From Streptomyces sp. NBC_01463 (lineage in GTDB: Bacteria > Actinomycetota > Actinomycetes > Streptomycetales > Streptomycetaceae), in assembly GCA_036227345.1 (NCBI GenBank), contig CP109469.1, positions 1-64,000 of the forward strand: a DNA stretch of 64,000 bases. Reading direction: 5' to 3'. The notes beneath the pieces are model-generated. The model did no database searches, was not told the DNA's origin, and saw only the letters and a list, made by a program, of their open reading frames with translations. Position 1 is the stretch's first letter. Each line of letters opens with the position of its first letter. This document shows positions 17,347 through 25,601 of this stretch, in pieces. The translations under genes and the position numbers were made by a program.

Positions 17347-17356
17347 GCCGGCCACC

Positions 17357-17650
17357 TCAGTCGTCCGAGCCGAAGTACGCGCGGACGGAGCGGGCGATGC
17401 GGCTGCCTCGGCGCCCTCCGGTCACGACCACGAGGACAACCCCGGCGCCGATACCGCCGGTGCCCGCCAGGAGCAGCAGGACGTCCTGGACGCTCATCGT
17501 GTCCGGGGCGAGGAACGCGCCCGTGACGATGGACACGATGATGACCAGCGCGTGCGGCATGGCGAACCGGCCGCTCATCGTGACGGTGGTGTCGGCCGTC
17601 GCCGACTCGATGGTCGCGGTCTTGGCCGCGACGATGGGCTTCTTGCCCAT
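17357..17650 (-). CDS. two-helix membrane protein
   Basis: Encodes 97 residues. A Thr/Ala-rich N-terminus precedes hydrophobic helices at about 32-50 (HALVIIVSIVTGAFL) and 58-77 (LLLLAGTGGIGAGVVLVVVT). The C-terminal tail is basic (GGRRGSRIARSVRAYF). It is the first gene of a two-gene unit with the tandem-HTH protein, 10 bases apart. A hairpin sits in its leader at 17670-17699. Confidence 0.6.
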   Translation of the reverse strand: MGKKPIVAAKTATIESATADTTVTMSGRFAMPHALVIIVSIVTGAFLAPDTMSVQDVLLLLAGTGGIGAGVVLVVVTGGRRGSRIARSVRAYFGSDD

Positions 17651-17669
17651 GACTGGGTCTCCCTTACTA

Positions 17670-17699
17670 CCGTCCGGCGACCGTGAGATCGCCGGACGG
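17670..17699 (-). promoter_or_regulatory. leader hairpin or operator
   Basis: CCGTCCGGCGA and TCGCCGGACGG are perfectly inverted (11 bases each, 8-base gap). They lie 20 bases before the start codon of the 17650 gene. It could be an attenuator, an operator or a terminator of upstream transcription. Confidence 0.4.
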
Positions 17700-18571
17700 T
17701 GCTACTTGGCTCCAACCGGAAAGCCCGTAGTGCGGTCTGGGGGAGTTGGCGCTCCCTGCGCACAGATGGACTACTTGCTGGGGCAAGTTTCCCAGGCCTG
17801 TAAGGGGTCCTGAGAGTGGGTCAGGCCCTTGATTCACCAACGCACCAACGTGAACTCGGGGCGCGAACTTGTCGCTCAGGTACGGGATGTAGCGCGCCGG
17901 CAGGACCTACGTGGCGGTGGCGTGGTGCAACAGTGCAGGTCAGAGCACCGTGCGACGCCTACCACGGTGTAATGACAACCCTGAATGCGGACAAACGGGG
18001 CACCTGAAACGGGTATGCCCAGGCCAACGGGCCAGGCAGTACTGACTGCGGGGCACAACGAAGCGGGACGTTATGCTCGCGATTCGCTTACCACCCCGCG
18101 CCGGGGCGTCACTCGCCCTCCGCACATCTGACCTGGGTTGATTCAATTTCGCGCCCGCTCGCTCCGGCATGATCACCGCTCGCCGGGCACACTCATCTCC
18201 AGAAGGCGCGCGGCCTAGCAAGGCCCGGCCTCTGCCCTGATTGCTACTGGCTCCAACCGGCGCACCAGGGGTTACGGGCAGGATGTTGGCGCATCCGCCC
18301 GCGTGAAGCCGATCGCCGTGCCCTTTCCGGGCAGGCATCGGCTTCACCTGCATCCAGCTTCGCAGAAGCCGCCTCAAGCCCCTTGCACCAAGTGCTCAAG
18401 GACGAGGGCGCACGCTTCCTCCCGCCCCGCCGCGACGTACCCGCGGGCGCACCGCCGACCATCTCGACAGGGCCCGAAGCGCCATGAAGGCCAACAAGGC
18501 CCCTGGGTGGCGATCTGACGGACGAACAGGCCCGCCCTGGAGCCAGGAGGCCTTGAGTTACAGAAAGACGC
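17700..18571. other. gene-poor stretch
   Basis: No convincing gene in almost 900 bases. GCTACT(T)GGCTCCAACCGG occurs at 17701 and again at 18243. A hairpin, GAAGCCGATCGCCGTGCC / GGCATCGGCTTC, lies near 18305-18342. Short protein-like fragments near 18350-18560 may be remains of a decayed gene. Confidence 0.35.
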
Positions 18572-18805
18572 TCAGAAGCGCGACAGGGGCGGTTTGCGCA
18601 TCGTCTGGCCCTCGCCCAGTCCTGCGGTGAGGGTCACCTCCTGGACGCCCTCGGCGGTCCAGGCTCTGCCCACCGACTCCAGGCGGAGCACGGAGACGAA
18701 ATCACCGTCCAGGATGTCGGCATGGACCACGACGGGGGTTTCGTCGGTAGCGTCGGCCAGCAGCTGCCGCAGATCGCCGACCGTGAGCGGAAGGGGCTTC
18801 GTCAT
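18572..18805 (-). CDS. small protein, DUF6225-like
   Basis: Encodes 77 residues: LTVGDLRQLLADATDETPVV, then VHADILDGDFVSVLRLESVG and VQEVTLTAG. The layout of a helix, a Pro-Val strand and a beta-rich end resembles the DUF6225 proteins of Streptomyces. No function is known for that family, and the assignment rests on pattern memory. It stands alone, 138 bases from the DnaB-like gene. Confidence 0.5.
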   Translation of the reverse strand: MTKPLPLTVGDLRQLLADATDETPVVVHADILDGDFVSVLRLESVGRAWTAEGVQEVTLTAGLGEGQTMRKPPLSRF

Positions 18806-18943
18806 GCCACCCGGTCTACACGACCACCCGTGCCCCTGTACGCCGATCTGCGGGCCCAGTACGGCACCCCGGACGAGGGGTGCCGGAAAGGGCTGACAGG
18901 CGATCAGGGAGCCGCATAACGGCGCCTCCCGGCCCGTACGGGA

Positions 18944-20311
18944 TCACGCTTGGCCCATATCGACGAAGCGCGAGTAGTGCCCCTGGAAGGCGACCGTGAT
19001 CTCGGCGGTGGGCCCGTTGCGGTGCTTGGCCACGATCAGGTCCGCCTCGCCGGCGCGCGGCGAGAGTTTCTCGTACACGTCCTCGCGGTGGAGCAGGATC
19101 ACCATGTCGGCGTCCTGCTCGATCGATCCCGACTCCCGCAGGTCCGAGATCACCGGCCGCTTCTCGGTGCGGTGCTCCGAACCGCGGTTGAGCTGGGACA
19201 GGGCGATGACCGGAACGTTCAGTTCCTTGGCCAGCAGCTTGAGGTTGCGGGACATGTCGGAGACCTCCTGCTGCCGGCTCTCCGGCCGTCGGGTCGTCCC
19301 GGACTGCATCAGCTGGAGATAGTCGATCACCAGCAGGTCCAGGCCCCGCTGCTGCTGGATCCGCCGGGCCCGGGAACGGATCTCCATCATCGAGAGGTCC
19401 GCCGAGTCGTCCACGAGTAGCGGTGCGTTCTGGACGGCCGGCGTGTGGGCAGCGAGCCGGTCCAGGTCCTCGGGCGTGACGCTGCCGGACCGGATGTGGT
19501 GCAGCGCGACCCGGGCCTCGGCGGAGAACAGGCGCTGGGAGATCTCGTCCCGGCCCATCTCCAGGCTGAAGAACGCGGCGGTCTTGCCGTGCACGATCGC
19601 CGCGTGCCGGGCGATGTCCAGGGCCAGGGTGCTTTTTCCCATGGCCGGGCGCGCCCCGATGACGATCAGCTGCTTGGGCTGGAGCCCGCCGGTCAGCGCG
19701 TCCAGGTCCGACAGGCCGGTCGGGACGCCGGTCAGCGCGACGCCGCTGCCGGTGCGCATCCGGGTCTCCAGGCTGTCCCAGAACGTCGGGACGTCCTCAC
19801 CCACCGGTGCGTACCCGGAGGTCTGGTCCGGCCCCTTGAGCGCGTCCAGGAGCTCCGATTCGGCCGCTGAGCGGATCTCGTCCAGGCCGCCCTCCCCCGC
19901 CGCACCGAGCTGCGCGATCCGGCCCCCAGCTGTAACCAGACGCCGCAGGACGGCGCGTTCGTGGACGACGTCGGCGTAGTACGTGGCGTTCGCCGCGGTC
20001 GGCACCGCCTGCACCAGCTGGTGCAGGTACGGCGCGCCGCCAACCCGGCTGAGTTCGCCGCGCCTGACCAGTTCGGCCGCGACCGTGATCGGGTCGGCCG
20101 GCTCGCCCTTGACGTACAGGGCCAGGATCGCGGTGTGGATCGTCTCGTGGGCGGGCCGGTAGTAGTCCCGCGGCTGCATCGGGCAGTCCAGGATGTCCGC
20201 GATCGCGTCCTTGCCCAGCAGCATCGCCCCGAGCACGGACATCTCGGCGTCCAGGTCCTGCGCCGGTACCTCGCCGCTCTGCTGACGGGGAAACACATCC
20301 AGGTCGCTCAC
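18944..20311 (-). CDS. DnaB-like replicative helicase (Rep2-like)
   Basis: The GTG at 20311 overlaps the upstream stop (GTGA) and gives 455 residues. An N-terminal DnaB domain (DLDAEMSVLGAMLLGKDAIA; YYRPAHETIHTAILALY) precedes the RecA-like core. Walker A is GARPAMGKST (about 213-222). LLVIDYLQLMQ is Walker B, FFSLEMGRDEISQRL and QLNRGSE follow family patterns, and KHRNGPT is the arginine-finger region. It is a hexameric 5'-3' helicase that unwinds DNA at forks. In pSLA2-type linear plasmids a DnaB-like Rep2 acts with an origin-binding Rep1. The coupled upstream gene with internal iterons fits that scheme. Confidence 0.9.
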   Translation of the reverse strand: MSDLDVFPRQQSGEVPAQDLDAEMSVLGAMLLGKDAIADILDCPMQPRDYYRPAHETIHTAILALYVKGEPADPITVAAELVRRGELSRVGGAPYLHQLVQAVPTAANATYYADVVHERAVLRRLVTAGGRIAQLGAAGEGGLDEIRSAAESELLDALKGPDQTSGYAPVGEDVPTFWDSLETRMRTGSGVALTGVPTGLSDLDALTGGLQPKQLIVIGARPAMGKSTLALDIARHAAIVHGKTAAFFSLEMGRDEISQRLFSAEARVALHHIRSGSVTPEDLDRLAAHTPAVQNAPLLVDDSADLSMMEIRSRARRIQQQRGLDLLVIDYLQLMQSGTTRRPESRQQEVSDMSRNLKLLAKELNVPVIALSQLNRGSEHRTEKRPVISDLRESGSIEQDADMVILLHREDVYEKLSPRAGEADLIVAKHRNGPTAEITVAFQGHYSRFVDMGQA

Positions 20312-21780
20312 TGAGCACCCCCGGCAGGCATTCCGGCCTGGACCCGGGCCAGCAGCCCCATCCCGTCGATCGGCCCCGGCTCGGACCGGCCACGGGCCAG
20401 CCGCGCATTCTCTGCGTGCCGGCACGGCGGGCAGTCACCCTCCGCGAACGCCGGATGCCGGACGCACATCCCCGCCGGAACCGCAGGACGGGCCAGGACG
20501 ACTTTGCGGGTGCGGTCGGGCAGGGTAGCGATTCGACGGTTCTCCAGCAGCCACTCGTAGTTCTGGCCGCCGCCCGGGTTCGACATCAGCTGCTGGCGCA
20601 GCTGCTCGTCGAGGGCCCAGCCGCGCTCGGCCGCCTTGTCCGCGAGCAGGGGAGCCAGACGCAGCGCGGCCTCGGGGCCCAACGCCCACGGTGCGGACAA
20701 CGTCAGCAGAAACGTCCGGGCCTGCTCCACCTGCTCAGGCGTCACAGCTGCCGACGGCTGCGCCACGTCACCGCGGCTGTGCTGCGTGTCCTCCAGGGCG
20801 AGCTGCTGCCCGGGAACCCGGCCAGCTGCTGCCCTCCCGCTTTCCTGCTCCAGGACCTTACGGGCGGCGCGGTAACGGGGCAGGTCCTCCAGCCGCTCCC
20901 GCAGCACCGACTGGGAACTGCGCCGCGCCTGAGACCTACGCGTCAGCTGCTGAACCAGATCCGCGCCCAACTCCCAGCCCTGTGCCTGTACCGCCTCGGC
21001 CAGCAGCGGCGCGAGCTCTGCCGCTGACTTCCGTCCACACGCCCACCGCCCTGGCAGCTCCGCAAGGAACTCAACAGCAGCCGTAACCGCTGCGGCATCT
21101 GTTGCCTGAGCGCCCACCGCGATGGAGGTGTCGGAGGAGGACTTACGGGAGGAGGAATCCTCCTCCTCCCTACGGGGGGGAGTGGGGGGGGCGACGCCCG
21201 GCACGCCGGATTCCAACGTGTCGGCCTGACCTGCAAAGACGTTGGAATCCAACGCGTCGGATTCCAACGCGTCCGCTCTCGACACGCCGGATTCCAACGT
21301 GTCGGCCTGACCTGCAAAGACGTTGGAATCCAACGCGTCGGAAGGGGGTGATACGGCCCGACTCGTTGAAAATCCACGTGTCGGCCTGACCTGCGAAGAC
21401 GCGGAAGCCTGAGAAGGGGTGTGGTCGGGGTTGTTTGCCGGGTTCCGGTACACAGCGAACGCCCAGCGAGGCCGCCCTGCCTGGGTGTCGTAGCCGTCCC
21501 GCTCGCGCTGGACGTGTCCCGCTTTACGCAGCCGCTTCATTACGCCCCGAAGCCGTGTGTCTCCCATCTTCCAGCCCGACTCCTGGAACTCGGCGGCCAG
21601 AGCCTGCACTCCCGAGGGCAGCTCCGGATCCCGGAGCAGAAGGCGTAGGAGCACGCCGTAGTCCTCGGGCTGGAGGTCGGGCGAGAACGCCAGCGGCGCT
21701 GGAACGACCACCTCCTCCGGGGGCTCCCACGCCCGGCGGATCTGTGCGCTCAAGAAATCAGCCTGCGACATCTCCTTCAT
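20308..21780 (-). CDS. Rep1-like origin protein with internal iterons
   Basis: Encodes 490 residues. The N-terminus is winged-helix-like (DYGVLLRLLLRDPELPSGVQ; TRLRGVMKRLRKAGHVQRER). Next is a disordered linker holding two copies of DALDSNVFAGQADTLESGV, which arise from the DNA repeats at 21202-21341. Two related helical units follow (FLAELPGRWACGRKSAAELA; FLLTLSAPWALGPEAALRLA). A zinc-type CVRHP...CPPCRH ends the fold. The stop overlaps the start of the DnaB-like gene. For pSLA2 it has been reported that the origin lies inside rep1 as iterons bound by Rep1. I infer the same here, although the protein itself is not a sequence I recognise by name. Confidence 0.75.
   Translation of the reverse strand: MKEMSQADFLSAQIRRAWEPPEEVVVPAPLAFSPDLQPEDYGVLLRLLLRDPELPSGVQALAAEFQESGWKMGDTRLRGVMKRLRKAGHVQRERDGYDTQAGRPRWAFAVYRNPANNPDHTPSQASASSQVRPTRGFSTSRAVSPPSDALDSNVFAGQADTLESGVSRADALESDALDSNVFAGQADTLESGVPGVAPPTPPRREEEDSSSRKSSSDTSIAVGAQATDAAAVTAAVEFLAELPGRWACGRKSAAELAPLLAEAVQAQGWELGADLVQQLTRRSQARRSSQSVLRERLEDLPRYRAARKVLEQESGRAAAGRVPGQQLALEDTQHSRGDVAQPSAAVTPEQVEQARTFLLTLSAPWALGPEAALRLAPLLADKAAERGWALDEQLRQQLMSNPGGGQNYEWLLENRRIATLPDRTRKVVLARPAVPAGMCVRHPAFAEGDCPPCRHAENARLARGRSEPGPIDGMGLLARVQAGMPAGGAQ
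21202..21403. other. probable replication origin: iterons inside rep1-like gene
   Basis: A 59-base unit at 21202-21260 recurs unchanged at 21283-21341 (81-base period), and a degenerate third copy covers 21368-21403. Each full unit contains inverted GATTCCAACG ... CGTTGGAATC arms. The core TCCAACG/CGTTGGA appears seven times in 130 bases. The DNA is AT-richer than the gene around it. Such dense, partly palindromic repeats within an initiator gene are typical of iteron origins. Confidence 0.7.
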
Positions 21781-22467
21781 CGGATCACCCCCGACGTCAG
21801 GTGAGCGTTGGGGGAAGGCACGTCCAGCCGCTTCTGGTGAGGAGGGGCGGTACAGATGGGAGCGGCGGACGAGGCGCAGGAAGTAGTCACACTTGATGCA
21901 GGCGTCGGCCCGACAGCCAGCCCGAAAGGACTTTGCGAAGTTGCGGCCGGGGGCCGGCGGCGGGGCCGGAGATGGCAGTGCATGTGGTGGTTCTCCCCTG
22001 GGATAGGGGAGTCGTGACCAGCAGATGTGACCTGACAGGAGACCCAGATGGTGGCGTTCCGCGTCGCGGGACGCTTATTCTGGGTACAGGTGACTGCGCG
22101 GACCCAAGGGTCCACGGGGCATCACCCCGGCGAGGTCACCTCACCGGACACGACTCGGGTTGCTGGTAGGCGTGCGAGTCGGTAGCTAAGAAGCCGTTCC
22201 CTCTGCCAGGAGGGAGCGGCTTCGCTCGTTCTACGGGGACCGAGCGACGTTATTCATGGAGGCATCCTGTCACTGAAAGGCACCAGTTCGTGTGCAGTGT
22301 GGGGCCTTCTGTGCGGACCATGTGCCGGTTCGTTGGCGGCGAGTTCGGGTCGATAGTGCGTTGGTGCTGTGCTGCCGGATCCTCTCCCAGCTCACCCCGT
22401 CCGGAACCGGCAGTAGATCAACACCGGCGACCGTCCTCCTCCTTTGCGGTGCTTGCGGAATTCACGA
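21781..22467. other. intergenic, hairpins only
   Basis: No convincing gene. Hairpins include GCGTTCCGCG-TCG-CGGGACGC near 22053 and a terminator-like stem at 22192-22202/22211-22221 (AGCCGTTCCCT/AGGGAGCGGCT). The stretch separates the replicon from the regulator cluster. Confidence 0.45.
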
Positions 22468-22803
22468 CTAGCTGATCGCGTCGTTGCTGGCTACGCGACG
22501 GGCTTGGACCACGTACGCGTACGCCGCTCCCAGGTGTCCGTATGCCGTGGCGTTGTCTGCCGCGACCGCCGCAGCCGCCGACTCCGAGGCCCTGCGCAGC
22601 TGCTGCGCCACGGTGGAGGGCATGGTCGGCGCGTCGGCGAATTCGAGCAGGCTCTGCGCGATTCCGGAGAGGGACGCCTTATCAGAGACCCCGGACGGAC
22701 CGTCCGGGCCCGAGAACATGGGGATCCACCCGGTTTTCACAACAAGGGAGCTGCGGATCTCATCCACCAGCTCGGGGGTGCTGAGCCGCTTCTCGGTGCT
22801 CAT
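22468..22803 (-). CDS. small hypothetical protein, regulator cluster
   Basis: The ATG at 22803 gives 111 residues. STPELVDEIRSSLVVKTGWI is followed by an Ala-rich helical region (SESAAAAVAADNATAYGHLG). There are no cysteines or membrane segments. It is the third gene in the same direction as the GntR and UTRA genes (23492, 22880) and probably shares their transcript, 76 bases downstream. Family unknown. Confidence 0.55.
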   Translation of the reverse strand: MSTEKRLSTPELVDEIRSSLVVKTGWIPMFSGPDGPSGVSDKASLSGIAQSLLEFADAPTMPSTVAQQLRRASESAAAAVAADNATAYGHLGAAYAYVVQARRVASNDAIS

Positions 22804-22879
22804 GGGATCAGACTCCGGGGACTCAGAGGGGTCAGCGAGGCGGGCGCCCCGGCACGGTCGGGGCACCCGGGGAGTTGCG

Positions 22880-23437
22880 TCAGGCGAGCGGGGTGGCGTA
22901 GCGCAGCTTCCAGCCCTTGCCCAGGACGTGCTGGGTCACCTCGACTACGCGACCATCCGCGGCACCGATGTGGTTGATGGTCAGCACGTCCGCTCCGTCA
23001 GGCAGACCGAGCCGAGCCGACTCCTCCGAGGTGGCAGGACGGAGTTCGACATCCTCGACAGCGCTGGAGCCCTGGTCGAACCCGGCCTCCTTCATGCGGC
23101 TGATGATGCCGCCGACGCCGGTGTCCACCTGCTCGATGCCCGCGGCCTCGGCAACGTCGACCGGGATGTACGTCGTGACGAGCTGAATGACGCGCTCACC
23201 GTCGAACATCTCCCGAGCCCGCACGACGACCTCGCCGTCGACGCCCAGGAACTGAGCGACATCCGCCGGCGCAGTGGCGCGGCTGACGGAGACCTCGGTC
23301 CGCGGAGCGCGGCCGGACCGGCGTAGTTCGGCGTCGAACGCACCGTGCGCGCCGTTCTCCTCACGCTGGTCGGTGGTGTAGCGGGTGCGCGCGTCCCGCA
23401 TGACCACGCCGCTGTCGTCGATTCGGTTGCTAGCCAT
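22880..23437 (-). CDS. UTRA-domain-only regulator relative
   Basis: Encodes 185 residues from ATG behind AAGGAG. The whole protein is a UTRA ligand-binding domain as found C-terminal in GntR/HutC regulators: TRYTTDQREENGAHGAFDAE, VVVRAREMFDGERVIQLVTT, YIPVDVAEAAG, and the ends DVLTINHIGAADGRVVEVTQ and LRYA. The DNA-binding winged helix is absent. It aligns with the C-terminal two thirds of the GntR protein encoded 54 bases upstream. A decoy or heteromer partner that modulates that repressor is inference; a truncated duplicate is the alternative, but the intact start and site argue for a working gene. Confidence 0.75.
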   Translation of the reverse strand: MASNRIDDSGVVMRDARTRYTTDQREENGAHGAFDAELRRSGRAPRTEVSVSRATAPADVAQFLGVDGEVVVRAREMFDGERVIQLVTTYIPVDVAEAAGIEQVDTGVGGIISRMKEAGFDQGSSAVEDVELRPATSEESARLGLPDGADVLTINHIGAADGRVVEVTQHVLGKGWKLRYATPLA

Positions 23438-23491
23438 GTGCTGAATGCTCCTTGCTCGTGTCTTGATGGACGTTTGTGTGTTTCGTGCTGG

Positions 23492-24304
23492 TCAGCTAGT
23501 TCCCGGGGTGTCGATGACCCACTCGTAGGCCAACCGCCACTTGGTGCGCGGTAGGACGTGCAGGCAGATCTCTACGATCCGGCCGTCGGCAGTCAGCCCC
23601 TTGTGGGTGATCTCCAGTACGGCTCGCTCAACCGGAATGCCGAGTGCATCGGCCTCTTCCGGAGTGGGCGAACGAACTTCGATCTCCTCACGCAGCCGCT
23701 CCTGTCTGAAGCCGGCCTCCGCCATCCGCGACTTGCTGCCCCCCGTGCCCGTGTTGTTCTCCGCGAGCACGGGGCAGGCGTCGACGACGTCCGGCGGGAA
23801 CCAACTCGTGGCCACCTGGACGACTTCCAAAGCATCGGTGTTGCCCGGGAGCCCCACCCGCATGATTCGTTCACGCTTGAGGGTCTTCGCGCGGTGGTGC
23901 ATCCCAAAGAGCTCAGCGACCTTCTTCGGCGGCACGTCCTTGGCGATCGTGACGACCGGGTCCTTGTTCTCGAAGCCCATCGACCGCATCTCTGCCTCGA
24001 AGGCTCCAACGGCTCCGCCAGCCTCTCGCAGCGTCGGCAGGTAGCGCTGGGTGCGATCCGAGACGATCTTGCCGATCACCAGGGATACGTAGGTGCCCTT
24101 GCCCCGGCGAGAGAAGACCAGACCTTCGTCTTCGAGGAGTCCGTAGATGTCGCGCGCGGTCTGGTAGGCGACGCCGTGTTCCTTCTGGAGCTGAGGCACG
24201 CCAGGCAGGCGCGACCCAGGTGCGAGTGCGCCTCGCTCGATCTTGTCCCGGATCTCGGACGCGATCCGTTCGACCTTCCCTGGCTCCTTCTGCTTGGTGG
24301 CCAC
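23492..24304 (-). CDS. GntR/HutC-family repressor, KorSA-like
   Basis: The GTG at 24304 follows GAGAGGGGGAG and gives 270 residues. A GntR winged helix (VERIASEIRDKIERGALAPG, SRLPGVPQLQKEHGVAYQTA, GLVFSRRGKGTYV) precedes a UTRA domain (about 95-265; ATSWFPPDVVDACPVLAENN, AVLEITHKGLTADGRIVEIC). KorSA and KorA proteins of Streptomyces conjugative elements belong to this family. They repress transfer genes and themselves. The AT-rich upstream region with inverted repeats is a likely operator. Transfer genes run away from it on the other strand. Confidence 0.85.
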   Translation of the reverse strand: MATKQKEPGKVERIASEIRDKIERGALAPGSRLPGVPQLQKEHGVAYQTARDIYGLLEDEGLVFSRRGKGTYVSLVIGKIVSDRTQRYLPTLREAGGAVGAFEAEMRSMGFENKDPVVTIAKDVPPKKVAELFGMHHRAKTLKRERIMRVGLPGNTDALEVVQVATSWFPPDVVDACPVLAENNTGTGGSKSRMAEAGFRQERLREEIEVRSPTPEEADALGIPVERAVLEITHKGLTADGRIVEICLHVLPRTKWRLAYEWVIDTPGTS

Positions 24305-24371
24305 TGCTCCCCCTCTCCGTACACGTCGTGGCAGCCAGTGGATCTCGCTGCCCGGTCTGCACAGCATCGCA

Positions 24372-24467
24372 TGTCTAGTTGTTTCTCGAAAGCCGAGACG
24401 CGACACGGTTTAAGTGTCTCTATGAAATCGCAGGTCAGAGGCGCTTTTGGAAACTACTTAGCTAGAC
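24372..24467. promoter_or_regulatory. AT-rich promoter with inverted repeats
   Basis: GACAC-GGTTTAA-GTGTC lies at 24402-24418. GTCTAG at about 24373 and CTAGAC at about 24462 form a wider inverted pair. The region separates the GntR repressor from the transfer-side genes and is the obvious operator candidate. 24470-24814 holds no gene. Confidence 0.5.
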
Positions 24468-24814
24468 AGGTTGACCGGTGTCGAATAGTGAGGTTCTATC
24501 GAGATGTGCCAGCGAGCGGTAAGTAGCCGCTTGCAGGGCGTAGTCGGTGTTGTTCCTGCACATCTGGGTGCATCGCCAGCAGCAAGACCGCTAGTAGTCG
24601 TCCGCCTTTCGGGGCGGCCGGAGTAGTCCTCAGCTTGCTGAGGGCGCGAGAGCACCATCGAACTCCTCCGGAGCCTGACGGCCGCGACAACTGTGTGCAC
24701 TTCGCAGCGCAGTGCGCTGTCTGTCCTGCGGGACGCCGGCCCTGTGCCGTGCGGCCTGGAGGGCAGAGAGAGTATTGCGACGCGCTCCTGCCACTCCGCC
24801 TAGGAGGAGTTCAG

Positions 24815-25423
24815 ATGCCTGCTTCGACCATTGAGCGCACCGCCCGCACCCGGCAGAGCCGGACTCGCTCCCGCACTGTCAACGCCAGCCCGGCGCTTAT
24901 CATCTCCACCCTCAAGCCTCACCAGTTCGATCTGCGCCCGGCCTGCGCGTCGTTGGTCTGCCCCGACTGCAAGACGTGGGTGCCGATCACCGGCCTCCAG
25001 ACCAAGCAGCCCAAGGTCGTGCCGCACGACACCGGCCGTGCGGGCAAGGACGCGGCCGTCCGCTGCCGCCTGGGCAGCAACCGCCTGGTCACCGTCGACG
25101 TGACGGTCAAGAAGTGGCAGGAGCGCCTGGAGGACGGCCACGCGGAGACCGTGCACCGCCGCACGACCACCGTCTTGCGTAAGCCGAAGGCCGTGCCCGC
25201 CCCGGCCGTCAGCCAGATCGCTGCGCAGAAGCAGGCGTTGGCAGCTGACGAGCACGGTGATGGCCGGCTCTTGTGGTTGCTGCGCAAGCAGCAGTGGACG
25301 GCTGCCGAGTCCGCGGTCCGTAGTACCGATACGCGCCGCGCCCAGGTGCCCACCGGTGACGCGCCGCTGGGTGCATCACCAGCGCCGCTCAAGAAGCTGC
25401 GTCTCGAGCGACGCGCATCCTGA
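24815..25423 (+). CDS. hypothetical protein with zinc-binding motif, transfer region
   Basis: Encodes 202 residues from ATG behind TAGGAGGAG. The basic N-terminus (RTARTRQSRTRSRT) is followed by PHQFDLRPACASLVCPDCKT, with WVPITG, and a later RC. This looks like half of a zinc ribbon. It continues with strand-rich VTVDVTVKKWQERLEDG, a linker, and a helical C-terminus (LLRKQQWTAAESAVRSTDTR). Similar proteins accompany Streptomyces plasmid transfer genes. It is the first plus-strand gene after the repressor and ends before two strong terminators. Confidence 0.6.
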   Translation: MPASTIERTARTRQSRTRSRTVNASPALIISTLKPHQFDLRPACASLVCPDCKTWVPITGLQTKQPKVVPHDTGRAGKDAAVRCRLGSNRLVTVDVTVKKWQERLEDGHAETVHRRTTTVLRKPKAVPAPAVSQIAAQKQALAADEHGDGRLLWLLRKQQWTAAESAVRSTDTRRAQVPTGDAPLGASPAPLKKLRLERRAS

Positions 25424-25441
25424 CCAGCTCCGGACGATCTA

Positions 25442-25488
25442 CCACGGCCCCGGCCGCCCCTTTTCATCAGGGGCGGCCGGGGCCGTGG
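25442..25488. terminator. 19-base-pair hairpin
   Basis: CCACGGCCCCGGCCGCCCC pairs perfectly with GGGGCGGCCGGGGCCGTGG around a 9-base loop, directly after the 24815 gene. Confidence 0.85.
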
Positions 25489-25528
25489 CTGCTCGTACAG
25501 CAGTCACAGGGCCACACGCCCTGAACAC

Positions 25529-25566
25529 GACGAACCCCCCGGGGGCCTAAGCCCGGGGGGTTCGTC
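25529..25566. terminator. second hairpin before the whiB-like gene
   Basis: GACGAACCCCCCGG and CCGGGGGGTTCGTC pair over 14 bases around a 10-base loop. It insulates the WhiB-like operon from upstream transcription. Confidence 0.8.
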
Positions 25567-25601
25567 TTCGCAGCTCACCCTCGGTAGAAGGGGATCTACG
25601 C

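Noticed and set aside
18303..18560. Short plus-strand frames that could be a transposase remnant
   Set aside because: Only isolated charged stretches; no DDE or HTH motif could be followed in any frame.
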